41,689 nucleotides of DNA from Curvibacter sp. (GTDB lineage Bacteria > Pseudomonadota > Gammaproteobacteria > Burkholderiales > Burkholderiaceae_C). Where the stretch lies: contig REAW01000028.1 in assembly GCA_004293725.1 (NCBI GenBank), forward strand, positions 1 to 41,689, given 5' to 3'. Positions 23,322 to 31,199 of the stretch are shown one piece after another (position 1 is the stretch's first letter; every line of letters starts with the position of its first letter). Both the position numbers and the translations under genes were made by a program. The notes below the pieces were generated by a model. The model had not been told where the DNA came from, made no database searches, and saw nothing but the letters and a program-made list of their open reading frames with translations.

Positions 23322-23855
23322 TTACAACTGTCCCTCGGTCAAGGTATCCAATTGAAAACGACCGCTCTTGTGCCACAGCCAAGTGTCCGTGTAGGTGACG
23401 CGGCCCATGCGTGCAGGCGCAGGGAAGGGGGCAGCCTGTCGGACCGAGCGCTCAATCTCCGCTATGACTTCCGGCGCATGGGTGGGCGCCCTCATCCAGC
23501 GAATGTCAGTAACGTGGCCCATGCGGTCAATGTCAATCTGCACCACACCGACCGCATAGAGCAACGGCGGGAGCTTGCCAGGGAATATGCGTTGGGTGTT
23601 GCGTGCGTAGAGGTGGTTGGCTGCATCGCGGCGGTAGTCGCGCGGCGTAGGGGCTTGCGAGCTGAATGCCGGCTCGGGAAGTGCAGGTGGGCTTACCACT
23701 GCGACAGGGGGTGGTGCCTCGGGGGCCACGCTCACGGGGGCGGGCTCGGGCTTGGGCGGGGGGGTGGAGCAGCCGGTCAATATAGCCAAAAGCCCCACCA
23801 CAATGGCTTGAGGCCCAAAACCTGCACCATGGTGCCGAATCGAAAATCTTTGCAT
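23322..23855 (-). CDS. Lipoprotein with a TonB C-terminal-like domain
   Basis: The 177-residue protein has a lipoprotein-type signal: MQRFSIRHHGAGFGPQAIVV followed by GLLAILTGCS, with a lipobox LTGC. A proline-rich linker (TPPPKPEPAPVSVAPEAPPP) leads to a domain that resembles the TonB C-terminal fold (LLYAVGVVQIDIDRMGHVTD, then IERSVRQAAPFPAPARMG). True TonB is anchored by a transmembrane helix, so a lipid anchor is unusual. The role is unknown; it could be a periplasmic or outer-membrane TonB-like adaptor. Start 23855 has GGAG eight bases upstream. It is oriented against the flanking urate genes (plus strand) and converges on uraH. Confidence 0.7.
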   Translation of the reverse strand: MQRFSIRHHGAGFGPQAIVVGLLAILTGCSTPPPKPEPAPVSVAPEAPPPVAVVSPPALPEPAFSSQAPTPRDYRRDAANHLYARNTQRIFPGKLPPLLYAVGVVQIDIDRMGHVTDIRWMRAPTHAPEVIAEIERSVRQAAPFPAPARMGRVTYTDTWLWHKSGRFQLDTLTEGQL

Positions 23856-23944
23856 GTGTTGTCTCCAGTCGGTGCGTTGCAGATGTACTTTGCCCCAAAT
23901 TATGAACTGAGGCTGCGCCTGCTTGTGGCAAAGGGTGTCCGATT

Positions 23945-24766
23945 GTGAATGGGCTTCCTCTGCTTGTGGCTCAATTGGCAAAGGCCGATGCGGTGCTGGT
24001 GCGTGTTCACAGCAGCCGAGGATCGGTGCCACGCGAGGCCGGGGCATGGATGGCCGTGTTTGCCGACAGCTTGCTGGGCACTGTAGGCGGTGGGCGACTG
24101 GAATTGGATGCGATCGGCACGGCCCGCAACCATTTGTTGCAATTGGACGGAGTCCCTTTTACCCAACGTTATGTGTTGGGCCCCAGCTTGGGTCAATGCT
24201 GTGGTGGTGAAATGCATTTGCACTATGAGAGGGTCTCGGCGCAGGACCGTGACAGTTTGCTACAAAACCTGCAGCCATCGCGTGCGCCGGTCGCACTGTT
24301 TGGAGGCGGTCATGTTGGGCACGCACTGGTCGATGTGCTGGGCAGACTTCCGTTTTCAGTGGATTGGATCGACAGCCGTGACGAAATCTTTCCGCGGCAA
24401 GTGCCCGACAACGTGCGCTGCGAGCATTCCGACCCGGTGCAAGCTGCCGTTACCGACCTTGCGCCCGAATCCCGCGTACTCATAATGAGCTTTAGCCATG
24501 CCGAGGACTTGGAGATTGTGGCCGCCTGCCTGAAACGTCAACGTGCAAAGGGCGATCTGCCCTACATCGGGTTGATTGGCAGCAAGACCAAGTGGGCAGC
24601 TTTTCGGCACCGGCTGGAGGCACGCGGTTTCACTGCAACGGAACTGGCCCATGTGACCTGCCCCATTGGGGTGTCTGGTATCCACGATAAGCGCCCAGAG
24701 GTGATTGCCGTGGCCGTGGCGGCCCAACTCTTGCAAGCGCAGCATGAACCCACGGCTACGGCCTGA
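23945..24766 (+). CDS. xdhC: Xanthine dehydrogenase accessory protein XdhC
   Basis: This 273-residue protein has the XdhC/CoxF pattern: VRVHSSRGSVPREAGAWMAV, GTVGGGRLELDAIGTA, LGQCCGGEMHLHYE, FGGGHVGHALVDVLG (nucleotide-fold glycine loop), SFSHAEDLEIVAACLKR and YIGLIGSKTKWAAFRHRLEA. It binds the molybdenum cofactor and helps its sulfuration and insertion into xanthine dehydrogenase, which makes urate from hypoxanthine and xanthine. The dehydrogenase subunits are not in this window. The start is GTG 23945. It is upstream of puuD by 24 bases, probably in one operon. Confidence 0.92.
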   Translation: MNGLPLLVAQLAKADAVLVRVHSSRGSVPREAGAWMAVFADSLLGTVGGGRLELDAIGTARNHLLQLDGVPFTQRYVLGPSLGQCCGGEMHLHYERVSAQDRDSLLQNLQPSRAPVALFGGGHVGHALVDVLGRLPFSVDWIDSRDEIFPRQVPDNVRCEHSDPVQAAVTDLAPESRVLIMSFSHAEDLEIVAACLKRQRAKGDLPYIGLIGSKTKWAAFRHRLEARGFTATELAHVTCPIGVSGIHDKRPEVIAVAVAAQLLQAQHEPTATA

Positions 24767-24790
24767 TTTGATTCTTAGGAGAAACCACGC

Positions 24791-26023
24791 ATGGAAAGCT
24801 ACTTACTCGACTGGGCCAACTTGCTTTTGCGGTGGGTGCACGTGATTACTGCCATTGCATGGATTGGTTCTTCGTTCTACTTCGTGTTTCTGGATAGCAG
24901 CCTAACTCCGCCTGTCGACGATGACCTCAAGAAGCAGGGTGTGAGCGGTGAGCTGTGGGCCGTGCATGGTGGCGGTTTCTATCACCCCGTGAAGTTCGCC
25001 GGGGCCCCGCCCAAGTTGCCGGAAAACCTCCATTGGTTTTATTGGGAGAGCTACAGCACCTGGCTAACCGGCTTCGCTTTGTTTACCGTGTCCTATTTGT
25101 GGAGCGCGGGCACCTACCTGATCGATAAATCGGTGATGGCGTGGCAGCCGCATTCGGCAATTGCCGTAGCGTTGTCTTTCTTGGTGGTTTTCTGGTTCGC
25201 GTATGACCAAATTTGCCGCCACTTCGGGCAGCGCAAAAATGGGGATCTGATTGTGGGCGTTGGTGTGGCGGTGCTGGTGTGCATCGCTTCTTGGCTAGCC
25301 TGCCATTGGTTTGCGGGTCGCGCAGCGTTTTTGCTGGTGGGCGCGATGATGGCAACCGCCATGAGTGCCAACGTGCTTCAATGGATTATTCCGGGGCAAC
25401 GCAAAATGGTGGCCAGCATCAAAGCAGGTGAACCTATCGACCCAGTACATGGCTGGCGCGGAAAGCAGCGCAGTGTGCACAACACCTACTTTACGCTGCC
25501 TGTGCTATTTGCCATGCTGAGCAACCACTACAGTTTCACCTACAGCCATCCGCAAAACTGGTTGGTGCTCATTCTCATGATGTTCGCGGGTGCTGCAATC
25601 CGCCAGTTTTTTGTGTTGCGTCACGGGTTCAAACTAGGTCGCAACAATCACCCTTGGAAGTACGCAGCGGTAGGTGTGTTGGCGATTGTGGGCCTGCTGG
25701 TATGGCTGAAGCCCGTTTCGCCCCCCCAGAGTGCTATAAGTTCAGGCGCTACTGGTGCCCTGGCGACGAGTGGTTCGGGTCAAATTGGATACAAAGAAAT
25801 GCAGCCCATGTTGGCCCAGCGATGCTACATGTGTCACGGCGAGGCTGTGCAAATGAAGAATGTTCGCCTGGACACCCCGGAGGCTCTGTCCACCCATGCG
25901 CAGGCTGTGTACCAGCAAGTGGTGGTGTCCAAAATCATGCCTATGAGCAACTCCACCAATATGACGGATGCCGAGAGGGGTATGGTGAAGCAATGGTTTG
26001 AGGCGGGGGCAAAGACTGATTGA
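24791..26023 (+). CDS. puuD: Urate hydroxylase PuuD (membrane protein with cytochrome c domain)
   Basis: The 410-residue protein is PuuD: an eight- or nine-helix membrane part (LLLRWVHVITAIAWIGSSFY, ENLHWFYWESYSTWLTGFAL, RSVHNTYFTLPVLFAMLSNHYS, AGAAIRQFFVLRHG) followed by a periplasmic cytochrome c domain with CYMCH (Cys345-His349) and candidate Met383/385 as axial ligand. It oxidises urate to 5-hydroxyisourate and sends electrons to the respiratory chain without making hydrogen peroxide. The linker before the haem domain (about residues 310-335) is low-complexity and its DNA (25730-25775) faintly resembles the dispersed repeat. It is followed by the convergent mscL. Confidence 0.94.
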   Translation: MESYLLDWANLLLRWVHVITAIAWIGSSFYFVFLDSSLTPPVDDDLKKQGVSGELWAVHGGGFYHPVKFAGAPPKLPENLHWFYWESYSTWLTGFALFTVSYLWSAGTYLIDKSVMAWQPHSAIAVALSFLVVFWFAYDQICRHFGQRKNGDLIVGVGVAVLVCIASWLACHWFAGRAAFLLVGAMMATAMSANVLQWIIPGQRKMVASIKAGEPIDPVHGWRGKQRSVHNTYFTLPVLFAMLSNHYSFTYSHPQNWLVLILMMFAGAAIRQFFVLRHGFKLGRNNHPWKYAAVGVLAIVGLLVWLKPVSPPQSAISSGATGALATSGSGQIGYKEMQPMLAQRCYMCHGEAVQMKNVRLDTPEALSTHAQAVYQQVVVSKIMPMSNSTNMTDAERGMVKQWFEAGAKTD

Positions 26024-26069
26024 AGCGCAAACTAGGCTTCAGCGGCAGCGCAAATCTTGGGGAGCACTC

Positions 26070-26091
26070 GCGCGGCGACGTAATTCCGCGC
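26070..26091. other. GC-rich hairpin between convergent puuD and mscL
   Basis: GCGCGG (26070-26075) pairs with CCGCGC (26086-26091). No T-run follows immediately on either strand, so it is only a candidate for a bidirectional transcription stop. Confidence 0.3.
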
Positions 26092-26119
26092 AAGGCATCC
26101 CCACCCCCTTTGCCTAGTT

Positions 26120-26548
26120 TTACTTTTTCAGACTGTCCCGGATTTCGCGGAGCAGTACCACATCTTCTGGCGTCGCTTCTGGCGCAGGGGCAGCCACCGG
26201 AGCTTCCTTTTTGAGGCGGTTGATCTGCTTGACCATCAGGAAAATGATGAAGGCCAAAATAGCAAAGTTCACGGCCACAGTGATGAAGTTACCGTAAGCG
26301 AAGACCGGGATTCCGGCTTTTTTAAGTCCCGCCAAGGTGGCCTCGGTGCCTGGAGGAATGGTGCCCAGCACCCAGTACATATTGGAAAAGTCCAGCTTCC
26401 CAATGACGGCACCCACCAGCGGCATGATCAGATCGCCGACTACGGAGTCCACGATTTTGCCGAAGGCGGCTCCAATAATTACGCCCACAGCGAGGTCAAT
26501 CACATTGCCCTTGACCGCAAAATCCTTGAATTCTTGAATCATTCCCAT
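26120..26548 (-). CDS. mscL: Large-conductance mechanosensitive channel MscL
   Basis: This 142-residue channel has the MscL pattern: [20 protein letters not shown], then [20 protein letters not shown] (first helix), a periplasmic loop and a second helix ([20 protein letters not shown]), ending in a charged amphipathic tail. It forms a pentameric pore that opens under osmotic downshock. The start is taken at 26548 (MGMIQEF), nine bases after GGAG; 26542 is possible. The central loop is a little longer than in E. coli and the tail alanine-rich ([15 protein letters not shown]), both common in this group. Confidence 0.93.
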   Translation of the reverse strand: MGMIQEFKDFAVKGNVIDLAVGVIIGAAFGKIVDSVVGDLIMPLVGAVIGKLDFSNMYWVLGTIPPGTEATLAGLKKAGIPVFAYGNFITVAVNFAILAFIIFLMVKQINRLKKEAPVAAPAPEATPEDVVLLREIRDSLKK

Positions 26549-26632
26549 CGCCAGTTGCTCCACAGTGGTTGAAAGAAGCCAAGTATTACCGACAAATTGG
26601 GTGCAAGTTTGCACTGTTCGTCAACCTACACG

Positions 26633-26662
26633 TTGAATGCCCCCACTGCGGTCAGCTACAAT
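26633..26662 (+). promoter_or_regulatory. Predicted sigma-70 promoter of the petABC operon
   Basis: TTGAAT (26633-26638) and TACAAT (26657-26662) are separated by 18 bases, and a start about 30 bases before the petA ATG is implied. A small inverted repeat (GTGCAA 26601-26606, TTGCAC 26609-26614) lies just upstream. Confidence 0.6.
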
Positions 26663-26702
26663 CCCAGCTTACCCCTACTAGCGATGTTCATTGAGGATTC
26701 TC

Positions 26703-27317
26703 ATGAGTGAAACCCTTGTCGACACCAAAAAGATCGACGCCAGCAAACGGACTTGGTTGATTGCTTCCGGCTGCGCTGGTGCAGTGGGCGGTGTCGCAAC
26801 CGCTATCCCTTTTGTAAGTACATTTCAGCCTTCGGAGCGGGCCAAAGCCGCTGGTGCCGCCGTTGAGGTGGACATCGGGGAACTTAAGCCTGGAGAAAGG
26901 CTCACCGTTGAGTGGCGCGGTAAGCCCGTTTGGATCGTACGCCGAACGCCAGAGCAAGTTGCGGCACTCTCGGGTATCGATGCAGAGTTAGCAGATCCTA
27001 AATCAGATCGAAAGCCCGGCGAATTGACGCCGGAATACGCTCGCAATGAGGCCCGCTCCATCAAGCCCGAGTTTTTTGTGGCCGTAGGAATTTGTTCGCA
27101 TTTAGGGTGCTCTCCAATCGAGAAGTTCCAATTGGGCGCGCAGCCTTCTTTGCCCGATGACTGGAAGGGCGGTTTCTTGTGTCCCTGCCATGGGTCTACT
27201 TTCGACATGGCAGGCCGCGTGTTTAAAAACAAACCCGCCCCTGACAATCTCGAAGTTCCGCCGCACATGTACCTGTCTGACAGCAAACTGCTGATCGGCG
27301 AAGACAAGCAAGCCTGA
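26703..27317 (+). CDS. petA: Ubiquinol-cytochrome c reductase, Rieske iron-sulfur subunit
   Basis: This 204-residue protein starts MSETLVDTKKIDASKRTWLI with a Tat-less or unusual leader and a membrane segment (IASGCAGAVGGVATAIPFVS). The 2Fe-2S ligand motifs are complete: CSHLGCSPIE and CPCHGSTFDMAGRV. It passes electrons from ubiquinol to cytochrome c1 in the bc1 complex. The ATG at 26703 is preferred over the in-frame codon at 26691 by conservation. It is followed 9 bases later by cytochrome b. Confidence 0.95.
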   Translation: MSETLVDTKKIDASKRTWLIASGCAGAVGGVATAIPFVSTFQPSERAKAAGAAVEVDIGELKPGERLTVEWRGKPVWIVRRTPEQVAALSGIDAELADPKSDRKPGELTPEYARNEARSIKPEFFVAVGICSHLGCSPIEKFQLGAQPSLPDDWKGGFLCPCHGSTFDMAGRVFKNKPAPDNLEVPPHMYLSDSKLLIGEDKQA

Positions 27318-27326
27318 GGATAAAAA

Positions 27327-28739
27327 ATGGCGACTTTCAAAGAAATCTCCCCCAACGCCTCGGCTGGTGAAAAGGTGACGAATTGGTTTGAAAACCGGTT
27401 CCCTACTGCGTTCGACGCCTACAGGGTGCATTTGTCGGAGTATTACGCTCCGAAAAACTTCAATTTTTGGTACGTCTTCGGTGGTCTTGCGTTAACGGTT
27501 CTGGTAATCCAAATCGTGACGGGCATTTTTCTGGTGATGCACTACAAACCAGATGCCGCTTTGGCATTCGGTTCGGTTGAGTACATCATGCGGGATGTGC
27601 CGTGGGGCTGGCTAGTCCGCTACATGCACTCCACAGGTGCATCTGCCTTCTTTGTCGTAGTCTATTTACACATGTTCCGTGGCCTGATTTACGGTAGCTA
27701 TCGCAAGCCGCGTGAGTTGGTCTGGGTTTTTGGTTGTGCCATCTTCTTGGTGTTGATGGCAGAAGCGTTTATGGGTTACTTGCTGCCTTGGGGCCAAATG
27801 TCTTATTGGGGCGCGCAAGTGATCGTGAACTTGTTTGCCGCTGTTCCCCTGGTTGGCCCCGATCTGGCCTTGCTGATTCGTGGCGACTTTGTGGTGGGTG
27901 ACGCTACATTGAATCGTTTTTTTGCCTTCCACGTGATTGCTGTACCTCTGGTTCTCTTGGGGCTAGTGGTGGCGCACCTGCTGGCCCTGCACGATGTGGG
28001 TTCCAACAACCCCGATGGCGTTGAAATCAAGGGCCCTAACGCTCCACGTGATGCGGCGGGACACCCACTGGATGGCGTGCCTTTCCACCCGTATTACACC
28101 GTGCACGACATTTTTGCCCTAAGCGTCTTTTTGATGATCTTTACTGCCATCATCTTCTTCGCGCCAGAGATGGGCGGATACTTTTTGGAATACAACAACT
28201 TCATCCCGGCCGACCCACTGAAAACGCCCGCGCACATCGCGCCAGTCTGGTATTTCACGCCCTTCTATTCGATGCTGCGTGCCATCACAAGCGAGTTTAT
28301 GTATGTGCTGATCGCCTGTGTGTTGGCAGCGGCTGCTTTTAGCATCTTCAAATTCAAGATGCCCGCGATTTTCAAGGGCGCGTTGGCTGGCGCTGCAGTG
28401 GTTTCTACGGTGCTAATGTTGTCCATCGATGCCAAATTCTGGGGTGTGGTGGTAATGGGTGGCGCTGTGATCATTCTGTTCTTCTTGCCTTGGCTGGATT
28501 ACAGCCCTGTTAAATCCATCCGCTATCGCCCGGGTTGGCATAAATATCTGTACGGTGTTTTTGTGATCAACTTTGTGGTTCTTGCCTACTTGGGCGTACA
28601 GGCACCATCTCCCGCGGGTGAGCGCGTTTCGCAGGTTGGGACTTTGTTCTACTTCGGCTTCTTTCTGCTCATGCCTTGGTGGAGTACGGTGGGTGAGCCC
28701 AAGCAGGTTCCTGCGCGTGTGAACTTTTCGGCCCACTGA
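27327..28739 (+). CDS. petB: Ubiquinol-cytochrome c reductase, cytochrome b
   Basis: The 470-residue membrane subunit has haem-binding blocks YMHSTGASAFFVVVYLHMFR and FFAFHVIAVPLVLLGLVVAH. The quinol-oxidation (Qo) site reads PVWYFTPFYSM, where most bc1 complexes have PEWY; Val at this position is a natural variant reported in some proteobacteria. It is the core of the bc1 complex and forms the quinone sites. It overlaps neither neighbour; petC begins 18 bases on. The C-terminal part has the usual additional helices of the long bacterial form. Confidence 0.96.
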   Translation: MATFKEISPNASAGEKVTNWFENRFPTAFDAYRVHLSEYYAPKNFNFWYVFGGLALTVLVIQIVTGIFLVMHYKPDAALAFGSVEYIMRDVPWGWLVRYMHSTGASAFFVVVYLHMFRGLIYGSYRKPRELVWVFGCAIFLVLMAEAFMGYLLPWGQMSYWGAQVIVNLFAAVPLVGPDLALLIRGDFVVGDATLNRFFAFHVIAVPLVLLGLVVAHLLALHDVGSNNPDGVEIKGPNAPRDAAGHPLDGVPFHPYYTVHDIFALSVFLMIFTAIIFFAPEMGGYFLEYNNFIPADPLKTPAHIAPVWYFTPFYSMLRAITSEFMYVLIACVLAAAAFSIFKFKMPAIFKGALAGAAVVSTVLMLSIDAKFWGVVVMGGAVIILFFLPWLDYSPVKSIRYRPGWHKYLYGVFVINFVVLAYLGVQAPSPAGERVSQVGTLFYFGFFLLMPWWSTVGEPKQVPARVNFSAH

Positions 28740-28757
28740 ACCCAGGAGATTACTAAC

Positions 28758-29513
28758 ATGAAAAAACTCCTGATTGCTTTCGTAGCTACCTTGGGCTTTA
28801 TGGTTGGCGCTCACGCTGCTGGCGGTGGTATCGCTTTGGACAAGGCTCCTGTCAAGACGAACGACTTGGTTTCATTGCAAAACGGCGCTAAGCTGTTTGT
28901 GAACTATTGCCTAAACTGTCACTCTGCAGCGTTCATGCGGTTTAACCGCCTCAAAGACATTGGTCTGACGGATCAACAGATTAAAGACAATCTTCTTTTC
29001 ACTACCGAAAAGGTGGGTGAAACCATGAAGGCTGCGATTGATCCCAAGCAAGCCAAAGACTGGTTTGGTGCCAATCCGCCTGATCTGACCTTGATTGCCC
29101 GGTCTCGGGCAAGCCGTGCAGGTTCAGGTGCCGACTACTTGTATACCTACCTGCGTACTTATTATCCGGACGAGACGAAGGCTAACGGTTGGAATAACCT
29201 GGTTTTCCCGAGTGTAGGAATGCCCCATGTGTTGTGGGAATTGCAGGGTAAACGAGTGCCTGTATATGACACGGTGTCCGACCATGGCCACGATGTGCAG
29301 GTGTTTAAGGGCTGGAAGCAAATTACTCCAGGTACCATGACTCCAGCGCAGTACGACCAGGCGATCGGCGATTTGGTCAACTATTTGCAGTGGATGGGTG
29401 AGCCTGCAAAAAACACCCGTGTACGAGTGGGTGTTTGGGTTCTGCTGTTCCTTTCGGTGCTCACGTTTTTTGCTTGGCGCCTGAATGCGGCGTTTTGGAA
29501 AGACGTCAAGTAA
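28758..29513 (+). CDS. petC: Ubiquinol-cytochrome c reductase, cytochrome c1
   Basis: This 251-residue precursor has a signal peptide (MKKLLIAFVATLGFMVGAHA), haem c motif NYCLNCHSAAFMRFNRL, the segment RSRASRAGSGADYLYTYLRT, and a C-terminal membrane anchor (VGVWVLLFLSVLTFFAWRLN) ending in AFWKDVK. Cytochrome c1 accepts electrons from the Rieske protein at the outer face of the membrane. It is the last gene of petABC and is followed by a strong terminator before sspA. Confidence 0.96.
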   Translation: MKKLLIAFVATLGFMVGAHAAGGGIALDKAPVKTNDLVSLQNGAKLFVNYCLNCHSAAFMRFNRLKDIGLTDQQIKDNLLFTTEKVGETMKAAIDPKQAKDWFGANPPDLTLIARSRASRAGSGADYLYTYLRTYYPDETKANGWNNLVFPSVGMPHVLWELQGKRVPVYDTVSDHGHDVQVFKGWKQITPGTMTPAQYDQAIGDLVNYLQWMGEPAKNTRVRVGVWVLLFLSVLTFFAWRLNAAFWKDVK

Positions 29514-29561
29514 GGTTTTAGCGCTGTCGCACAGGTCATTTCCGCTTGGCGTGATGGTGTC

Positions 29562-29596
29562 AGAGTGGGTCTGCTGAAGCGACCCACTCTTTTTCA
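29562..29596 (+). terminator. Intrinsic terminator after petC
   Basis: agagtgggtc (29562-29571) pairs perfectly with gacccactct (29581-29590) and is followed by T-rich sequence. It separates petABC from sspAB, so sspA needs its own promoter or read-through. Confidence 0.88.
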
Positions 29597-29616
29597 TTTT
29601 TTAGGAGTCTCTTGCC

Positions 29617-30228
29617 ATGATGGTGCTGTATTCAGGTACAACCTGCCCCTTTTCTCACCGTTGCCGATTCGTCTTGTTCGAAAAGGGCATGGACTTCGAA
29701 ATCCGCGATGTGGACTTGTACAACAAGCCAGAAGATATCAGTGTGATGAATCCCTACGGACAAGTGCCCATTCTGGTCGAACGCGACCTTATCTTGTACG
29801 AGTCCAACATCATCAATGAGTACATTGACGAGCGCTTTCCCCATCCACAGCTCATGCCCGGCGATCCAGTAGATCGCGCCCGTGTGCGCTTGTTTTTGCT
29901 GAATTTCGAGAAAGAGTTGTTCGTGCATGTGTCGACGCTTGAAGCCCGTGCGTCGAAAGGCAATGAAAAAGCGCTTGAAAAAGCCCGCGCACACATACGT
30001 GATCGTCTGACCCAATTGGCCCCCGTGTTCCTCAAAAACAAATACATGCTGGGCGATAACTTTTCGATGCTGGACGTCGCAATAGCACCGTTACTTTGGC
30101 GCTTGGACTATTACGGTATTGACCTCAGTAAAAACGCAGCGCCCTTACTCAAATACGCAGAGCGCATCTTTTCTCGACCCGCCTATATCGAGGCATTAAC
30201 ACCTTCTGAAAAGGTGATGCGCAAGTAA
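29617..30228 (+). CDS. sspA: Stringent starvation protein A homologue (GST fold)
   Basis: This 203-residue protein has the SspA/GST N-terminal fold: MMVLYSGTTCPFSHRCRFVL, EIRDVDLYNKPEDISVMNPY, GQVPILVERDLILYESNII, and a helical C-terminal part with LGDNFSMLDVAIAPLLWRLD. SspA binds RNA polymerase and alters transcription under starvation. The glutathione-binding Ser/Tyr is not conserved in the family, which lacks GST activity. It is followed 17 bases later by sspB, as in most beta- and gammaproteobacteria. Confidence 0.94.
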   Translation: MMVLYSGTTCPFSHRCRFVLFEKGMDFEIRDVDLYNKPEDISVMNPYGQVPILVERDLILYESNIINEYIDERFPHPQLMPGDPVDRARVRLFLLNFEKELFVHVSTLEARASKGNEKALEKARAHIRDRLTQLAPVFLKNKYMLGDNFSMLDVAIAPLLWRLDYYGIDLSKNAAPLLKYAERIFSRPAYIEALTPSEKVMRK

Positions 30229-30245
30229 GGCCACGCAGTATTCCC

Positions 30246-30713
30246 ATGATGGATGCAGACAACGCCCTTTCCACGCGTCCTTACCTCATTCGTGCTTTGT
30301 ACGAGTGGTGTACGGACAATGGCTACACCCCATTCATTGCGGTGCAGGTAGACGACTCTGTTCGAGTGCCGCAGGAATACGTCAAAGATGGCGAGATCGT
30401 GTTGAACGTTAGCTTCGATGCGACCAGTGCTTTGCAAATGGGAAATGAGTTCATTGAATTCAAGGGGCGGTTCGGTGGCGTGGCACGGGATATATTGGTT
30501 CCTGTTCACCGTGTTCTCGCCATTTATGCGCGCGAAAATGGCCAGGGCATGGCGTTTCCGGTCACTGCGGTTAATGCTGTTTCTTCCACACCCAACGTGT
30601 CTACTGAAACTAAGTTGGGCACCTTGGCGCCTGTTGCCCGGACAGAAGGCGAAACCTCAGACGCCCCTCGGCCACCCAATGGTGGTCGCCCAGCGCTTAC
30701 GCGTGTGAAATAG
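30246..30713 (+). CDS. sspB: ClpXP protease specificity-enhancing factor SspB
   Basis: The 155-residue protein has the SspB pattern: STRPYLIRALYEWCTDNGYT, PFIAVQVDDSVRVPQEYVKD, LNVSFDATSALQMGNEFIEF and the ARFGG-type block KGRFGGVARDILVPVHRVLA. A low-complexity linker ends in a short basic tail (GGRPALTRVK), the usual ClpX-binding end. It tethers ssrA-tagged proteins to ClpXP. The ATG may be 30246 or 30249. Confidence 0.94.
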   Translation: MMDADNALSTRPYLIRALYEWCTDNGYTPFIAVQVDDSVRVPQEYVKDGEIVLNVSFDATSALQMGNEFIEFKGRFGGVARDILVPVHRVLAIYARENGQGMAFPVTAVNAVSSTPNVSTETKLGTLAPVARTEGETSDAPRPPNGGRPALTRVK

Positions 30714-30724
30714 CGGGCATTTCA

Positions 30725-30754
30725 TTCAATTCCGCCCCGGGCGTGATGTAGAAT
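30725..30754 (+). promoter_or_regulatory. Predicted promoter of tRNA-Thr
   Basis: TTCAAT (30725-30730) and TAGAAT (30749-30754) are spaced by 18 bases, placing the transcription start close to the 5' end of the tRNA. Confidence 0.45.
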
Positions 30755-30762
30755 TTCCCCGT

Positions 30763-30838
30763 GCCGCTTTAGCTCAGTTGGTAGAGCAACCGCCTTGTAA
30801 GCGGTAGGTCGTCAGTTCGATTCCGACAAGCGGCACCA
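30763..30838 (+). tRNA. tRNA-Thr (anticodon TGT)
   Basis: A complete 76-base cloverleaf with the 3' CCA encoded. The acceptor stem GCCGCTT pairs with AAGCGGC, the D-arm is GCTC-AGTTGGTA-GAGC, and the anticodon arm ACCGC-CTTGTAA-GCGGT displays TGT, which reads ACA (Thr). The T-arm is GTCAG-TTCGATT-CCGAC (G-C closed), with discriminator A. It sits between sspB and the convergent dciA-like gene. Confidence 0.97.
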
Positions 30839-30855
30839 TTCTTTTCCTGTCGTGG

Positions 30856-31182
30856 TTAACTTCTGCCCGATGGCGACACTTGGACCTTTAACCGAATTGA
30901 GTTAACCTCCCAGCCTTTAGAGCGCAAGTGCGCTTGCATGGCTGGAAGCAGTTGGCGCAGTTTTGCAGCCACTGCATTGTTGTCCAGAAGCAAGCACCAC
31001 TCGCTCCCTTCAATGGGGCCCGCTTGTATCCCAGCTCGCAAGTTGCGCGGAATAAGTGTTTCCAAACTATTCAGTCGCGCAGACGAGTCCGTGGCCAAGT
31101 CACTGAGCTTTGCGAGCATGGGAGACTCTCGGCTTGCTTGCAAAGCCGAGACTGCGCGGTGGTTTCGAGTCAAAGATTGCAT
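30856..31182 (-). CDS. DUF721 / DciA-like protein
   Basis: This 108-residue protein matches the DUF721/DciA pattern seen before secA in betaproteobacteria: HRAVSALQASRESPMLAKLS, DSSARLNSLETLIPRNLRAG, GSEWCLLLDNNAVAAKLRQL and a beta-rich end (WEVNSIRLKVQVS). DciA-type proteins assist loading of the replicative helicase. Short betaproteobacterial members are less well studied. It is divergent from the M23 peptidase gene with only 17 bases between the two ATGs, so each promoter must lie within the other gene or the two must share overlapping elements. Confidence 0.75.
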   Translation of the reverse strand: MQSLTRNHRAVSALQASRESPMLAKLSDLATDSSARLNSLETLIPRNLRAGIQAGPIEGSEWCLLLDNNAVAAKLRQLLPAMQAHLRSKGWEVNSIRLKVQVSPSGRS

Positions 31183-31199
31183 GAAGAAGGTGTTGGAAT

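Noticed and set aside
25730..25775. Possible sixth copy of the dispersed repeat in the PuuD linker
   Set aside because: Only the first blocks (GTGCTAT, GCTACTGGTGC) resemble the repeat; the second half does not, so it is not listed as a copy.
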